A DNA stretch of 64,000 nucleotides from Pseudomonas sp. PICF141 (GTDB lineage Bacteria; Pseudomonadota; Gammaproteobacteria; Pseudomonadales; Pseudomonadaceae): contig NZ_MUNM01000069.1 in assembly GCF_002286815.1 (NCBI RefSeq), positions 59,084-123,083 on the forward strand, written 5' to 3'. The position numbers and the translations under genes were made by a program. Numbering within the stretch: the stretch's first letter is position 1; each line of letters begins with the position of its first letter. The notes below the pieces were generated by a model. That model saw only the letters and a list, made by a program, of their open reading frames with translations. It was not told the DNA's origin and did not search any database. Positions 26,034-35,178 of this stretch are shown piece after piece.

Positions 26034-26681
26034 TCAGTCGATTCCGCCCGTTAGGGTCGTCTGCTCAGCATAGTCGAGGTGTTTGACGAGCTGCGCGCGC
26101 AGCCGGGCACTTACCTCGGCAAATTCAATCGATCCTGCGTGATCGCGCAGCTGGGTCATTGCCAGCCCGGCGTAGCCGCAGGGATTAATCCGTCGAAACG
26201 GTTCCAGGTTCATATCCACGTTCAAGGCCAGGCCGTGAAAGGAGCAACCGTGGCGGATCCGCAGACCCAGAGAAGCGATTTTCGCGCCGTCGACATAGAC
26301 ACCCGGCGCATCCGACTTGGCCACCGCGGTCACGCCGTAGCTGGCCAGCAGCTCGATCAGGCATTGCTCCATGCGGCTGACCAGATCACGCACACCAAAC
26401 CCCAGCTTGCGCACGTCCAGCAACAGGTAGGCCACCAGTTGGCCGGGACCGTGATAAGTCACCTGGCCACCGCGGTCGACCTTCACCACCGGAATATCCC
26501 CCGGCAGCAGCAGATGCTCGGCCTTGCCAGCCTGGCCCTGAGTGAACACCGGCGGATGCTCCACCAGCCAGATTTCGTCGGCGGCATCGCTGCCGCGTTC
26601 GTTGGTGAAGCGCTGCATGGCATGCCAGACCGGCTCATAAGCCATCTGACCGAGCTCGCGAAAGCCCAGCGTGCCAGACAT
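26034..26681 (-). CDS. lipB: Octanoyl-[ACP]:protein octanoyltransferase LipB
   Basis: Moves octanoate from ACP to the lipoyl domains of 2-oxoacid dehydrogenases and GcvH. 215 residues. Family segments: VEHPPVFTQGQAGKAEHLL, RGGQVTYHGPGQLVAYLLLD, and the catalytic Lys/Cys pair in GAKIASLGLRIRHGCSFHG and FRRINPCGYAGL. The ATG shares one base with the stop of ybeD (TGATG), so I use it rather than the GTG one codon upstream. Confidence 0.95.
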   Translation of the reverse strand: MSGTLGFRELGQMAYEPVWHAMQRFTNERGSDAADEIWLVEHPPVFTQGQAGKAEHLLLPGDIPVVKVDRGGQVTYHGPGQLVAYLLLDVRKLGFGVRDLVSRMEQCLIELLASYGVTAVAKSDAPGVYVDGAKIASLGLRIRHGCSFHGLALNVDMNLEPFRRINPCGYAGLAMTQLRDHAGSIEFAEVSARLRAQLVKHLDYAEQTTLTGGID

Positions 26682-26956
26682 CACAGCACCATGTGCACGA
26701 AACCGGTAGCCCGCAACTCGCTGTTGATGTCGTACAGCTGTTCCTGGCCGGTGGCGATAATGTGCAACTGGATGGTCGTGTACTTGCCGTTGGTACTCAG
26801 CCGTTCGGCAAAGGTGTCGTGGTCAACGGTCGCGTGTTTCTCAAGAATCGCGATGATTTTGTCCCTGAAACCCACGCCGGTGTCGCCGATTACCTTGATC
26901 GGGTAATCCGCGCAGGGGAATTCGATTTTTGGCGCCTTTACTTCGGTGTCTGTCAT
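26681..26956 (-). CDS. ybeD: DUF493 family protein YbeD
   Basis: 91-residue ferredoxin-fold protein of the DUF493/YbeD family, structurally akin to ACT-type regulatory domains. Seen: IEFPCADYPIKVIGDTGVG, the helix FRDKIIAILEKHA and the strand YTTIQLHIIATGQEQLYDI. Its biochemical role is not established; it is nearly always next to lipB and often downstream of a D-Ala-D-Ala carboxypeptidase, as here. Stop overlaps the lipB start. Confidence 0.9.
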   Translation of the reverse strand: MTDTEVKAPKIEFPCADYPIKVIGDTGVGFRDKIIAILEKHATVDHDTFAERLSTNGKYTTIQLHIIATGQEQLYDINSELRATGFVHMVL

Positions 26957-27036
26957 GGCGTAACGGCCTCGTAAGCCGTGGCAACGGACATGGCCCCGCT
27001 CCGGATTGGAAGGGGGCCATGCAGGTCCACACTAAT

Positions 27037-28194
27037 TCAGTTGAACAAGCCGTAGAAGAATAGACGGATGCTATCCCACATGCGGCGGAAGATACCACCC
27101 TCGTCGACCGCGTCCAGAGCGATCAGGTCGGCGCTGTGCACCACTTTGTCGTCCAGTTTAACTTCGACTTTACCGATCACATCGCCCTTGGCGATTGGCG
27201 CCATCAATTGCGGGGTCATGGTCATGCTGGCGGCGAGCTTTTTCAGCTGGCCTTTTGGCAGGGTCATGGTCAGGTCTTGTGCCAGGCCGGCCTTGACTTG
27301 ATTGGTGGTGCCTTTCCAGACAGGAGCCTGAGCCAGCTCGGCGCCTTTCTGATAGAAGGTCTGGGTTTCGAAGAAGCGGAAACCGTAAGTCAGCAGCTTC
27401 TGGGTTTCAGCAGCACGGGCCACTTCACTGTTGGTGCCGAACACCACGGCGATCAGGCGCATGCCATCACGTACGGCCGAAGACACCATGCAGTAGCCGG
27501 CTTCGTCGGTGTGGCCGGTTTTCAGACCATCGACGGTCTTGTCGCGCCACAGCAGCAGGTTGCGGTTAGGCTGCTTGATGCCGTTCCAGAAGAACTCTTT
27601 CTGCGAGTAGATCGCGTAGTGAGCCGGGTCTTCGTGGATGATCGCGCGGGCCAGCACAGCCATGTCGTGAGCCGACGAGTAGTGCTCCGGGTTCGGCAGA
27701 CCGGTCGGGTTCATGAAGTGGCTGTTGGTCATGCCCAGATCGGCCACAGTTTTGTTCATCATGTCGGCGAACGCGTCTTCGCTGCCGGCGATGTGCTCGG
27801 CGAGCGCAACACTGGCGTCGTTACCCGACTGAATGATGATGCCGTGCAGCAGATCACTGACGGTGACTTGCGAACCCACCTTGATGAACATCCGCGAACC
27901 GCCGGTACGCCAGGCGTTCTCGCTGACGGTCACCGGATCGTTTTCACCGATCTGGCCACGACGGATTTCCAGGGTGGCGATGTAAGCGGTCATCAGCTTG
28001 GTCAGGCTGGCCGGTGGCAGGCGCTGATCACCATTGTTCTCTACCAGCACGTTGCCGCTGCTGGCGTCCATGAGTACATAGGCTTTGGCGGCCAGTTGCG
28101 GTGGCGACGGCATCATCTCGGCCGCGAAAGCCGCGGGAGAGAGAAGCAGCGGGACTAGCAGGCACAGGCGTTTGGCAAAGGTGGTGATGTTCAT
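27037..28194 (-). CDS. dacC: D-alanyl-D-alanine carboxypeptidase (PBP5/6 type)
   Basis: Low-molecular-weight penicillin-binding protein that trims the terminal D-Ala from pentapeptides. 385 residues: cleavable signal (LLVPLLLSPAAFAA), transpeptidase-like domain with SxxK (PPASLTKLMTAY), SxN (IIQSGNDASVALAEH) and KTG (VDGLKTGHTDEAGYC), a PBP5 C-terminal beta domain, and the amphipathic membrane anchor (MWDSIRLFFYGLFN) at the very end. Upstream of ybeD-lipB-lipA on the same strand. In P. aeruginosa this position is PA3999, dacC. Confidence 0.94.
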   Translation of the reverse strand: MNITTFAKRLCLLVPLLLSPAAFAAEMMPSPPQLAAKAYVLMDASSGNVLVENNGDQRLPPASLTKLMTAYIATLEIRRGQIGENDPVTVSENAWRTGGSRMFIKVGSQVTVSDLLHGIIIQSGNDASVALAEHIAGSEDAFADMMNKTVADLGMTNSHFMNPTGLPNPEHYSSAHDMAVLARAIIHEDPAHYAIYSQKEFFWNGIKQPNRNLLLWRDKTVDGLKTGHTDEAGYCMVSSAVRDGMRLIAVVFGTNSEVARAAETQKLLTYGFRFFETQTFYQKGAELAQAPVWKGTTNQVKAGLAQDLTMTLPKGQLKKLAASMTMTPQLMAPIAKGDVIGKVEVKLDDKVVHSADLIALDAVDEGGIFRRMWDSIRLFFYGLFN

Positions 28195-28376
28195 CCGTCT
28201 CTCGAAATCGCTAATGGAAACTGCCCTAGGGCAAAACTAATCAGACAACCCTTGAAAAAGTTGTCGCGTGTTCAGTTGCTCACTCTGCAACCCTTGCCGG
28301 GCTTTTGTTCTTCAACGAGCCAACAACCCGGTTCGCCCCCCAAACCGCAAGCGAACCGTCAAACAAGAACCAGGTA

Positions 28377-29387
28377 TTACTCGGCGCTGACCAGGCTCGG
28401 CGAACCTAGATTGGCCAGCCGCACGCTGTTTTGCACTTGCTGGATTTCACCTGGCGAGCCGATCGGCCCCAGGCGCACCCGATGCAGTGTCTGTTGGTTA
28501 CGCACGATCGAGCTGATGAACACCGGAGCGCTCACCATCGCGCTGAGCTTCGATCTCAGGAGTTCTGCAGCGTCCGGGTTGGCGAACGCGCCCACCTGCA
28601 GATACTGGCCAGAGGCTGGTACAGAAGCGTTTTTTTTTGCATCGATCTGCACAGGTACGACGGCCGCGGCGTGTTGTTGCGGCGGCGGCGTCCATTGCTC
28701 GACGGTACCGGCCGATGCCGTTATCACCGGGGCGCTATTTTGTGCGATTTTCGGCTCGTTAAGCATTAAAGGCGCCGGGCGACCTTTGGCTGCCCACCAT
28801 TGCTGCGGGTCGATGCCTTCGACCTTGACCCGCGCCGTACCGGTTTCGGCATAGCCGAGTTTCTTGGCGGCCGCGTAGGACAAGTCAATGATCCGGTCCG
28901 AATAGAACGGCCCGCGGTCGTTGACCCGCAGGATGACCGTTTTGTTGTTGTCCAGGTTAGTCACCCGCACGTAACTGGGCAGCGGCAGGGTCTTGTGCGC
29001 TGCGCTCATGCCGTACAGGTCATACACTTCGCCGTTGGCGGTGTTCTGGCCATGGAATTTGGTGCCGTACCAGGACGCAGTGCCCGAGGCCACGTAGGTT
29101 TTGGATTCTTGTATCGGGAAATAAGTCTTGCCCAGCACCGTGTACGGGTTGGCTTTATAAGGACCGCTGTGCAGGGTCGGCGTGGCATCCGGAATGCGCG
29201 TTACGTCGACGTCCCACCAGGGTGCGCCGTCCTTGTGAGCCCGGTTGATATCCAGGCCAGGTGCCGAACGAACGGCGGTCGAGGACTTTTGCGCCGGCGC
29301 GCGACTGGTCGAGCAACTGGCGAGCACAATCGTCAACGCGGCAAATGCCATGAGCTTCAGGGGTTTATCCATAGGCAATGCCCGCAT
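28377..29387 (-). CDS. rlpA: Septal-ring lytic transglycosylase RlpA
   Basis: Outer-membrane lipoprotein that cleaves glycan strands lacking stem peptides. Up to 336 residues. Lipobox in IVLASCSTS, double-psi beta-barrel with GTASWYGTKFHGQNTANGE and VILRVNDRGPFYSDRIIDLS, a Pro/Thr-rich linker, and a C-terminal SPOR domain (GQYLQVGAFANPDAAELLRS) that binds denuded peptidoglycan at septa. The ATG at 29387 overlaps the last base of the preceding transglycosylase stop (TAATG), which suggests coupling; an in-frame ATG at 29372 would give 331 residues and an equally good signal. Confidence 0.92.
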   Translation of the reverse strand: MRALPMDKPLKLMAFAALTIVLASCSTSRAPAQKSSTAVRSAPGLDINRAHKDGAPWWDVDVTRIPDATPTLHSGPYKANPYTVLGKTYFPIQESKTYVASGTASWYGTKFHGQNTANGEVYDLYGMSAAHKTLPLPSYVRVTNLDNNKTVILRVNDRGPFYSDRIIDLSYAAAKKLGYAETGTARVKVEGIDPQQWWAAKGRPAPLMLNEPKIAQNSAPVITASAGTVEQWTPPPQQHAAAVVPVQIDAKKNASVPASGQYLQVGAFANPDAAELLRSKLSAMVSAPVFISSIVRNQQTLHRVRLGPIGSPGEIQQVQNSVRLANLGSPSLVSAE

Positions 29388-30397
29388 TACTTGACGCCCC
29401 GTGCTTGGACCAGCTGTTCAGACAGTTGATGTACGGCCATGGCGTACATCACGCTGCGGTTATAACGCGTGATTGCGTAAAAATTCGTCAGGCCCATCCA
29501 GTGTTCCGGGCCATTGTCACCTTCCAGGCGGAACGCCGTGACCGGCATATCATCGCGCAGCGCATCATGACTCGACCAGCCCAGCGCCCGCAACTCCCCG
29601 ACAGTTTTCGTCGGCTCGATGCCTGCGGTCAAACCCTCGTCGACCTGATCGCCACGCACATCGGCACGACTGACCACCGGTTCGCCGGCAACCCAACCGT
29701 GGCGCTTGAAATAACTGGCGACGCTGCCGATGGCATCATCCGGGTTGGTCCAGATATTAATGTGGCCGTCACCGTCGAAATCCACCGCATAGGCGCGAAA
29801 ACTGCTTGGCATGAATTGCGGCAAACCCATGGCCCCGGCGTAGGAGCCTTTGAGGGTCAACGGATCGACCTGCTCTTCACGGGCCAGCAGCAGGAATTCA
29901 CGCAATTCCTTGCGGAAGAATTCAGCACGGGGAGGATAGTCGAAACCCAGGGTAGACAAGGCATCGATCACCCGGAAATTACCGGTATTTCGACCAAAGA
30001 AGGTCTCAACCCCGATGATCGAGACGATCACCTGCGCCGGCACACCGTATTCCTGCTCGGCGCGGGCCAGGATCGCTTCGTGCTGACGCCAGAAGTCCAC
30101 GCCACGGGCGATGCGCGCATCGGTGATGAACATCGGGCGATATTCTTTCCACTGTTTAACCCGTTCGGCGGGTTTGGAGATCGCGTCCAGAATCGACTGT
30201 TTGCGCTCGGCTTCGCGGAACACGCCCATCAGCTGTTCACCGGCAAAACCATAGTCGCGGGTCATTTCACCGACGAACTCGGCCACCTGCGGCGAGCCTT
30301 CGTAATCGCCGGCCCACGCTGGCTGCGCGGTACCAAGGATGCTCACCAGGCCGACCCACGGCGCGTATCGAGTCGCCCAGCCACGCATTACTTGCAT
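29387..30397 (-). CDS. mltB: MltB-family lytic murein transglycosylase B
   Basis: 336-residue periplasmic transglycosylase with a cleavable signal (VGLVSILGTAQPAWA). Catalytic Glu is in VSIIGVETFFGRNTGNFRV; GSYAGAMGLPQFMPSSFRAY and DFDGDGHINIWTNPDDAIGS are diagnostic for family 3. Corresponds by position to P. aeruginosa SltB1. I start at the ATG at 30397, 9 bases after AAGGTG; the frame is open to an ATG at 30433 within rodA. Lies between rodA and rlpA in the elongation cluster. Confidence 0.9.
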   Translation of the reverse strand: MQVMRGWATRYAPWVGLVSILGTAQPAWAGDYEGSPQVAEFVGEMTRDYGFAGEQLMGVFREAERKQSILDAISKPAERVKQWKEYRPMFITDARIARGVDFWRQHEAILARAEQEYGVPAQVIVSIIGVETFFGRNTGNFRVIDALSTLGFDYPPRAEFFRKELREFLLLAREEQVDPLTLKGSYAGAMGLPQFMPSSFRAYAVDFDGDGHINIWTNPDDAIGSVASYFKRHGWVAGEPVVSRADVRGDQVDEGLTAGIEPTKTVGELRALGWSSHDALRDDMPVTAFRLEGDNGPEHWMGLTNFYAITRYNRSVMYAMAVHQLSEQLVQARGVK

Positions 30398-30414
30398 TGA
30401 AATCTTCACCTTAT

Positions 30415-31560
30415 TCAAACCTGCGCGATCCACTTGCGATGGGTATGGATCGACATCAAAACCCCAAACGCTGACAGTAGCGTCACCAGCGAAGTTCCTC
30501 CGTAGCTAATGAACGGCAACGGCACCCCCACAACCGGCAACAGGCCACTGACCATACCGATGTTGACGAAAACATAAACAAAAAACGTCATGGTCAGGCT
30601 GCCCGCGAGCAATTTGCCGAACAATGTCTGTGCCTGGGCAGTAATCACCAGCCCGCGACCGATCAACAGCAGGTAAATCAGCAACAGTGCGCAGATGCCC
30701 ACCAGGCCGAATTCTTCGCCCAGCACCGCAATAATGAAGTCGGTGTGGCTTTCCGGCAGGAAGTCCAGGTGCGACTGGGTGCCAAGCAACCAACCTTTGC
30801 CGAACACACCACCGGAACCGATGGCCGCTTTCGACTGGATGATGTTCCAGCCTGTGCCCAGCGGATCGCTTTCGGGATCGAGAAAGGTCAGGACTCGCTG
30901 CTTCTGGTAGTCGTGCATGACGAAGTACCACATGCCGATTGCCACCGGCACGGCCGCGGCAATCACGCTGAGAATCCAGCGCCAGCGCAGGCCGCCCATG
31001 AACAGCACGAACGCGCCACCGGCGAGAATCAGCAGCGAAGTGCCGAGGTCGGGTTGACGCACGATCAGGATGAATGGCAACCCGATCAGAAACAGACTGA
31101 CGCCCACATGCTTGAGTTGTGGTGGCAAAGAGCGCTTGGCCAGGTACCAGGCGATGGTTGCCGGCATCAGGATCTTCATGAATTCCGAAGGCTGGAAACG
31201 GATCACTCCGGGAATGTTGATCCAGCGCGTGGCCCCCATAGCGTTGTGGCCCATGACATCCACCACCACCAGCAACAGCACGCCGATCACATAACCGACC
31301 GGCACCCAGCGGGCCATGAAGCGCGGCTCGAACTGGGCGATGACGATCATCGATACCAGGCCGATGCCGAAGGAAGTGGCTTGCTTGGCCAGCAGATCCC
31401 AGCTTTTGCCGCTGGCCGAATACAGCACGAACAGGCTGCCGGCCGCGAGGGTCAGCAGCAGGATCAGCAACGGGCCGTCGATGTGCATGCGTTGCAACAA
31501 CGTCGCCCGGCGACGCATCACATCCTCGCTGGAGAGTATGCGATCGAAATTACTCTTCAC
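30415..31560 (-). CDS. rodA: Peptidoglycan glycosyltransferase RodA
   Basis: SEDS-family glycan polymerase of the elongasome, 381 residues with about ten membrane helices. Typical segments: GATRWINIPGVIRFQPSEFM, RQPDLGTSLLILAGG, PESHTDFIIAVLGEEFG (with the catalytic Asp region) and PLPFISYGGTSLVTLL near the C-terminus. A GTG start at 31560 has a perfect GGAGG 9 bases upstream and overlaps the mrdA stop by 11 bases, which couples it to its PBP2 partner. Confidence 0.95.
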   Translation of the reverse strand: MKSNFDRILSSEDVMRRRATLLQRMHIDGPLLILLLTLAAGSLFVLYSASGKSWDLLAKQATSFGIGLVSMIVIAQFEPRFMARWVPVGYVIGVLLLVVVDVMGHNAMGATRWINIPGVIRFQPSEFMKILMPATIAWYLAKRSLPPQLKHVGVSLFLIGLPFILIVRQPDLGTSLLILAGGAFVLFMGGLRWRWILSVIAAAVPVAIGMWYFVMHDYQKQRVLTFLDPESDPLGTGWNIIQSKAAIGSGGVFGKGWLLGTQSHLDFLPESHTDFIIAVLGEEFGLVGICALLLIYLLLIGRGLVITAQAQTLFGKLLAGSLTMTFFVYVFVNIGMVSGLLPVVGVPLPFISYGGTSLVTLLSAFGVLMSIHTHRKWIAQV

Positions 31561-33445
31561 GGGCCGTAGCCTCCGCACTGATAGGGCTGGCGTATTCGGC
31601 TTTCAGTCGGCCATCCTGGTCCAGGAGCCAGGCGTCCATCACTTGACGCACCACAGGCGCGGCGACGCCGGAGCCGGACTCGCCGTTCTCGACCATCACC
31701 GACACGACGATTTTCGGGTTTTCGGCCGGTGCGAAGCCAACGAACAGAGCGTGGTCGCGGTGGCGTTCCTGGACCTTGGAGCGGTCGTACTTCTCGCCCT
31801 GCTTGATCGCGACCACCTGGGCCGTACCACTTTTGCCGGCGATCCGGTATTGCGAACCGATCGCGGCCTTGCGCGCGGTACCGCGGGCACCGTGCATCAC
31901 CTGCTGCATGCCGTGGTTGACCCGGGTCCAGTCCGACGGGTCGCGCAGGATGATGTCCGGCATCGGATTTTCGTCCACCGGCTTCGCACCTTCGAGAGTC
32001 TTGGCCAGATGCGGACGATTCCACACACCCTTGTTGGCCACCAGCGCCGTGGCCTGCGCCAACTGCAACGGAGTGGACTGCATGTAGCCCTGACCGATCC
32101 CCAGAATCAGCGTTTCGCCCGGGTACCAGGCCTGCCGACGGGTCGCGCGCTTCCATTCCCGGGTCGGCATCAATCCTGGCGACTCTTCGAACATGTCGAG
32201 GGAGACCTTCTGGCCAATCCCGAATTTGCTCATGTAAGCCGACAATCGATCAATCCCCAGCTTGTGCGCCAAGTCATAGAAATAGGTGTCGTTGGACCGC
32301 ATGATCGCCGTGTCCAGGTCCACAAAACCGTCGCCGGTACGGTTCCAGTTACGGTATTTGTGATCGTAATTGGGCAGTTGGTAGTAACCGGGGTCGTAGA
32401 CCCGGGTCGCCGCCGTGACCACGCCCGCATCCAGGCCGGCAATCGCCACCGCCGGTTTAATCGTCGAGCCCGGCGGGTACAGACCGCGCAACACGCGGTT
32501 GAACAATGGCCGATCGATGGAATCGCGCAGCTCGGCATAGGCTTTGAAACTGATGCCGGTAACGAACAGGTTCGGGTCGAAACTCGGCTGACTGACCATT
32601 GCCAGCACTTCGCCGGTGTTCGGGTCCAGCGCCACGACCGCGCCGCGGCGACCACCCAGCGCGGCTTCGGCGGCTTCCTGCAATTTGATGTCCAGGCTCA
32701 GGACAATGTCCTTGCCAGGAATCGGATCGGTACGCTTGAGTACGCGTAATACGCGACCTCGTGCGTTGGTTTCGACTTCCTCGTAACCCACCTGGCCATG
32801 CAATTCGGCCTCATAGAAGCGCTCGATGCCGGTCTTGCCGATGTGGTGGGTGCCGCTGTAATTGACCGGATCGAGCGACTTCAGCTCCTTCTCGTTGATC
32901 CGCCCCATGTAGCCCACCGAGTGCGCAAAGTGCGGGCCCTGCGGGTAATGACGCACCAGTTGCGCGACCACTTCCACCCCGGGCAGGCGGAACTGGTTCA
33001 CTGCGATGCGGGCGATCTGCTCTTCGGTCAGTTCGAACAGGATGGGCACCGGTTCGAACGGCCGGCGCCCCTGACGCATGCGCTTCTCGAAAATCACCCG
33101 GTCTTCGGGCGTCAGCTCGAGCACCTCGACAATCACATCGAGCACATGCTGCCAATTGCCGGAGCGTTCGCGGGTCATGCTCAGGCTGAAGCTGGGCCGG
33201 TTATCGGCTACTACCACGCCATTGCGATCGAAGATCAAACCGCGGGTCGGCGGAATCGGTTGCACATGGACGCGGTTGTTTTCCGACAGGGTCGAGTGGT
33301 ACTCGTACTGGATCACCTGGAGGAAATACAGCCGCGCGATCAGCACGCCGATCAGCGCCACCACCGCAATGGCCCCGAACACGACGCGGCCGCGCACCAG
33401 ACGGGCGTCTTTTTCGTGGTCCTTGATGCGGATCGGCTGGGGCAT
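31550..33445 (-). CDS. mrdA: Peptidoglycan D,D-transpeptidase PBP2 (MrdA)
   Basis: Class B penicillin-binding protein of the elongasome, 631 residues: one N-terminal membrane helix (GAIAVVALIGVLIARLYFL), pedestal domain, and transpeptidase domain with SxxK (YPPGSTIKPAVAIAG), SxN (MRSNDTYFYDL) and KTG-type (AGKSGTAQVV) motifs. Works with RodA encoded immediately downstream. I start at the ATG complementing 33443-33445 (MPQPIRIKDHEKD); the frame continues upstream into rlmH but without homologous residues. Also called pbpA in pseudomonads. Confidence 0.95.
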   Translation of the reverse strand: MPQPIRIKDHEKDARLVRGRVVFGAIAVVALIGVLIARLYFLQVIQYEYHSTLSENNRVHVQPIPPTRGLIFDRNGVVVADNRPSFSLSMTRERSGNWQHVLDVIVEVLELTPEDRVIFEKRMRQGRRPFEPVPILFELTEEQIARIAVNQFRLPGVEVVAQLVRHYPQGPHFAHSVGYMGRINEKELKSLDPVNYSGTHHIGKTGIERFYEAELHGQVGYEEVETNARGRVLRVLKRTDPIPGKDIVLSLDIKLQEAAEAALGGRRGAVVALDPNTGEVLAMVSQPSFDPNLFVTGISFKAYAELRDSIDRPLFNRVLRGLYPPGSTIKPAVAIAGLDAGVVTAATRVYDPGYYQLPNYDHKYRNWNRTGDGFVDLDTAIMRSNDTYFYDLAHKLGIDRLSAYMSKFGIGQKVSLDMFEESPGLMPTREWKRATRRQAWYPGETLILGIGQGYMQSTPLQLAQATALVANKGVWNRPHLAKTLEGAKPVDENPMPDIILRDPSDWTRVNHGMQQVMHGARGTARKAAIGSQYRIAGKSGTAQVVAIKQGEKYDRSKVQERHRDHALFVGFAPAENPKIVVSVMVENGESGSGVAAPVVRQVMDAWLLDQDGRLKAEYASPISAEATAREE

Positions 33446-33455
33446 GAGGGCAGAA

Positions 33456-33923
33456 CTACTTGTGGTAAGGGTGGCCGGACAGAACTGTCCAGGCACGATA
33501 CAGCTGTTCGCCGATCAGAATCCGCACCAAGGGGTGCGGCAGCGTCAACGGCGACAACGACCAGCGTTGATCTGCCCGGGCACAGACTTCCGGCGCCAGC
33601 CCTTCGGGGCCGCCGACCATGAAATTCACCGTGCGCGAGTCCAGCCGCCAGCGATCGAGTTCGACCGCCAGTTGCTCGGTACTCCAGGGCTTGCCGTGGA
33701 CTTCGAGGGTGACAATGCGCTCGTTCGCCCCGACCTTGGCCAGCATGGCCTCGCCTTCCTGACGGATAAAACGCGCCACGTCGGCGTTCTTGCCGCGGGT
33801 ATTGAGCGGAATTTCCACCAGTTCCAGCGCCAGCTCGGACGGAAGACGCTTGGCATATTCATGCCAGCCTTCTTCCACCCATTTGGGCATGCGTGAACCG
33901 ACGGCGATCAGTCGCAGTCGCAC
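33456..33923 (-). CDS. rlmH: 23S rRNA (pseudouridine1915-N3)-methyltransferase RlmH
   Basis: SPOUT methyltransferase, 155 residues, exactly the family length. Seen: MRLRLIAVGSRMPKWVEEG, the SAM-knot segment FMVGGPEGLAPEVCARA, and SLSPLTLPHPLVRILIGEQL at the C-terminus with the conserved LYRAW. Ten bases downstream of rsfS. The rsfS-rlmH-mrdA-rodA order is standard in gammaproteobacteria. Confidence 0.97.
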   Translation of the reverse strand: MRLRLIAVGSRMPKWVEEGWHEYAKRLPSELALELVEIPLNTRGKNADVARFIRQEGEAMLAKVGANERIVTLEVHGKPWSTEQLAVELDRWRLDSRTVNFMVGGPEGLAPEVCARADQRWSLSPLTLPHPLVRILIGEQLYRAWTVLSGHPYHK

Positions 33924-33932
33924 AGCGGTCCC

Positions 33933-34427
33933 TTATTGCTGGTCTTTGTTGAGCTTGATGAAATGCTCATGGGTGTTTTCCGGGCTGTGGTGCGCGGCGC
34001 TGCCGGCACGGCTCTGCTCGGCACCCTGCCACAAACGCTCCAGGTCATAGAACTGGCGAGCGCTGGCAGTCATCATGTGCACGATGACGTCGTCCATGTC
34101 CAACAGCACCCAGTCGCTGTCGCCCTTGCCTTCTTCGCCCAATGGCTTGACGCCCTTGGCCTTGACCGACTCGCGGACCTTATCCAGCATCGCGCCGATC
34201 TGACGGTTGGAAGTACCGGTAGCGATGATCATGAAATCAGTGATGCTCTGTTTTTCACGAACGTCGATCACCAGAACATCCTGGGCCTTGACGTCTTCCA
34301 GGGCCGCTACGGCAACCTTGACCAGCTCTTCACCGCGCAGTTCCGGGCCGGTATCAGCCACTACTGGCAGTGGAGCGCTCTTGAACGTGCCCTTGCGCTT
34401 TACTTTGTTTACGTCTTTGTCAGTCAT
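33933..34427 (-). CDS. rsfS: Ribosome silencing factor RsfS
   Basis: Binds uL14 on the large subunit and blocks subunit joining when nutrients are short. 164 residues; core domain (KVAVAALEDVKAQDVLVIDV, FMIIATGTSNRQIGAMLDKV, DSDWVLLDMDDVIVHMMTA, ARQFYDLERLWQ) preceded by a ~30-residue basic extension and followed by a His/Ala-rich tail, both longer than in E. coli. Start at the ATG complementing 34425-34427. Between nadD and rlmH. Confidence 0.93.
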   Translation of the reverse strand: MTDKDVNKVKRKGTFKSAPLPVVADTGPELRGEELVKVAVAALEDVKAQDVLVIDVREKQSITDFMIIATGTSNRQIGAMLDKVRESVKAKGVKPLGEEGKGDSDWVLLDMDDVIVHMMTASARQFYDLERLWQGAEQSRAGSAAHHSPENTHEHFIKLNKDQQ

Positions 34428-34499
34428 ATAAAACTCGTTTTGCTCGTATGTTCGGGCGCTTCGGTACACGGGTTCACGTGCCTTGAAGCGCGCCCTTTT

Positions 34500-35177
34500 T
34501 CAGTTCGACGCACGGTAGAGTCCGTGCGCATCGATGTAGGCCAGGACCGCGTCGGGCACCAGGAAACGTACCGACTTACCGCTGGCCAGCAGTTGACGGA
34601 TCTGGGTGGCGGATACCGCGAGCGGCGTCTGCCAGACGAATGCAATCTGTCCGCTCGGCCCTTTGAGGGCCAGCGGGTCGCTCACCGAGCGCGCTGCCAG
34701 CAGGTTGCGCAAGGCATCCGGCGGTTCGCTGTCGGCATCCGGGCGTTGCAGCACCAGGATGTGGCAATGCTGGAGCAACTCTTCCCAGCGGTGCCAAGTG
34801 GGCAGGCCGCAAAATGCGTCCCAGCCCAAAAGTAGAAAAACCTGGTCCGCAGCGGCCAGTTCGGCGCGCATCAGCTCCAGGGTGTCGATGGTGTAGGACG
34901 GTTTGTCCCGCTGCAATTCGCGGGCGTCCACCACCAACGGTGGCACACCGGCCACCGCGCACTTGACCATCGCCAGACGGTCCTTCGCCGACACCTGCGG
35001 CGTACCGCGATGAGGCGGCCTGGCACTGGGTGTCAGACGCAACTCGTCGAGCGCCAGCGACTCGGCAACTTCCAGTGCACCGCGCAAATGGCCGATGTGC
35101 ACCGGGTCGAAAGTCCCGCCCAGTACGCCAATGCGTCGAGGCTGGGGCTCGCTGACCGACGGGTTTAAGTCGCCCAA
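34500..35177 (-). CDS. nadD: Nicotinate-mononucleotide adenylyltransferase NadD
   Basis: Makes deamido-NAD from NaMN and ATP. 225 residues with the nucleotidyltransferase motifs GVLGGTFDPVHIGHLRGAL (HxGH) and TPLAVSATQIRQLLASG (SxxTxxR-type), plus LLGWDAFCGLPTWHRWEEL. The start is uncertain: a TTG at 35177 begins one base after the proA stop and has AGGAG about 10 bases upstream, while an ATG at 35213 would overlap proA by 35 bases. I prefer the TTG. Two residues before the core are Arg-rich, as in other pseudomonads. Confidence 0.92.
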   Translation of the reverse strand: MGDLNPSVSEPQPRRIGVLGGTFDPVHIGHLRGALEVAESLALDELRLTPSARPPHRGTPQVSAKDRLAMVKCAVAGVPPLVVDARELQRDKPSYTIDTLELMRAELAAADQVFLLLGWDAFCGLPTWHRWEELLQHCHILVLQRPDADSEPPDALRNLLAARSVSDPLALKGPSGQIAFVWQTPLAVSATQIRQLLASGKSVRFLVPDAVLAYIDAHGLYRASN

Positions 35178-35178
35178 G

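Noticed and set aside
24855..26086. Plus-strand open frame across lipA
   Set aside because: Antisense to lipA, whose radical-SAM motifs are intact on the minus strand.
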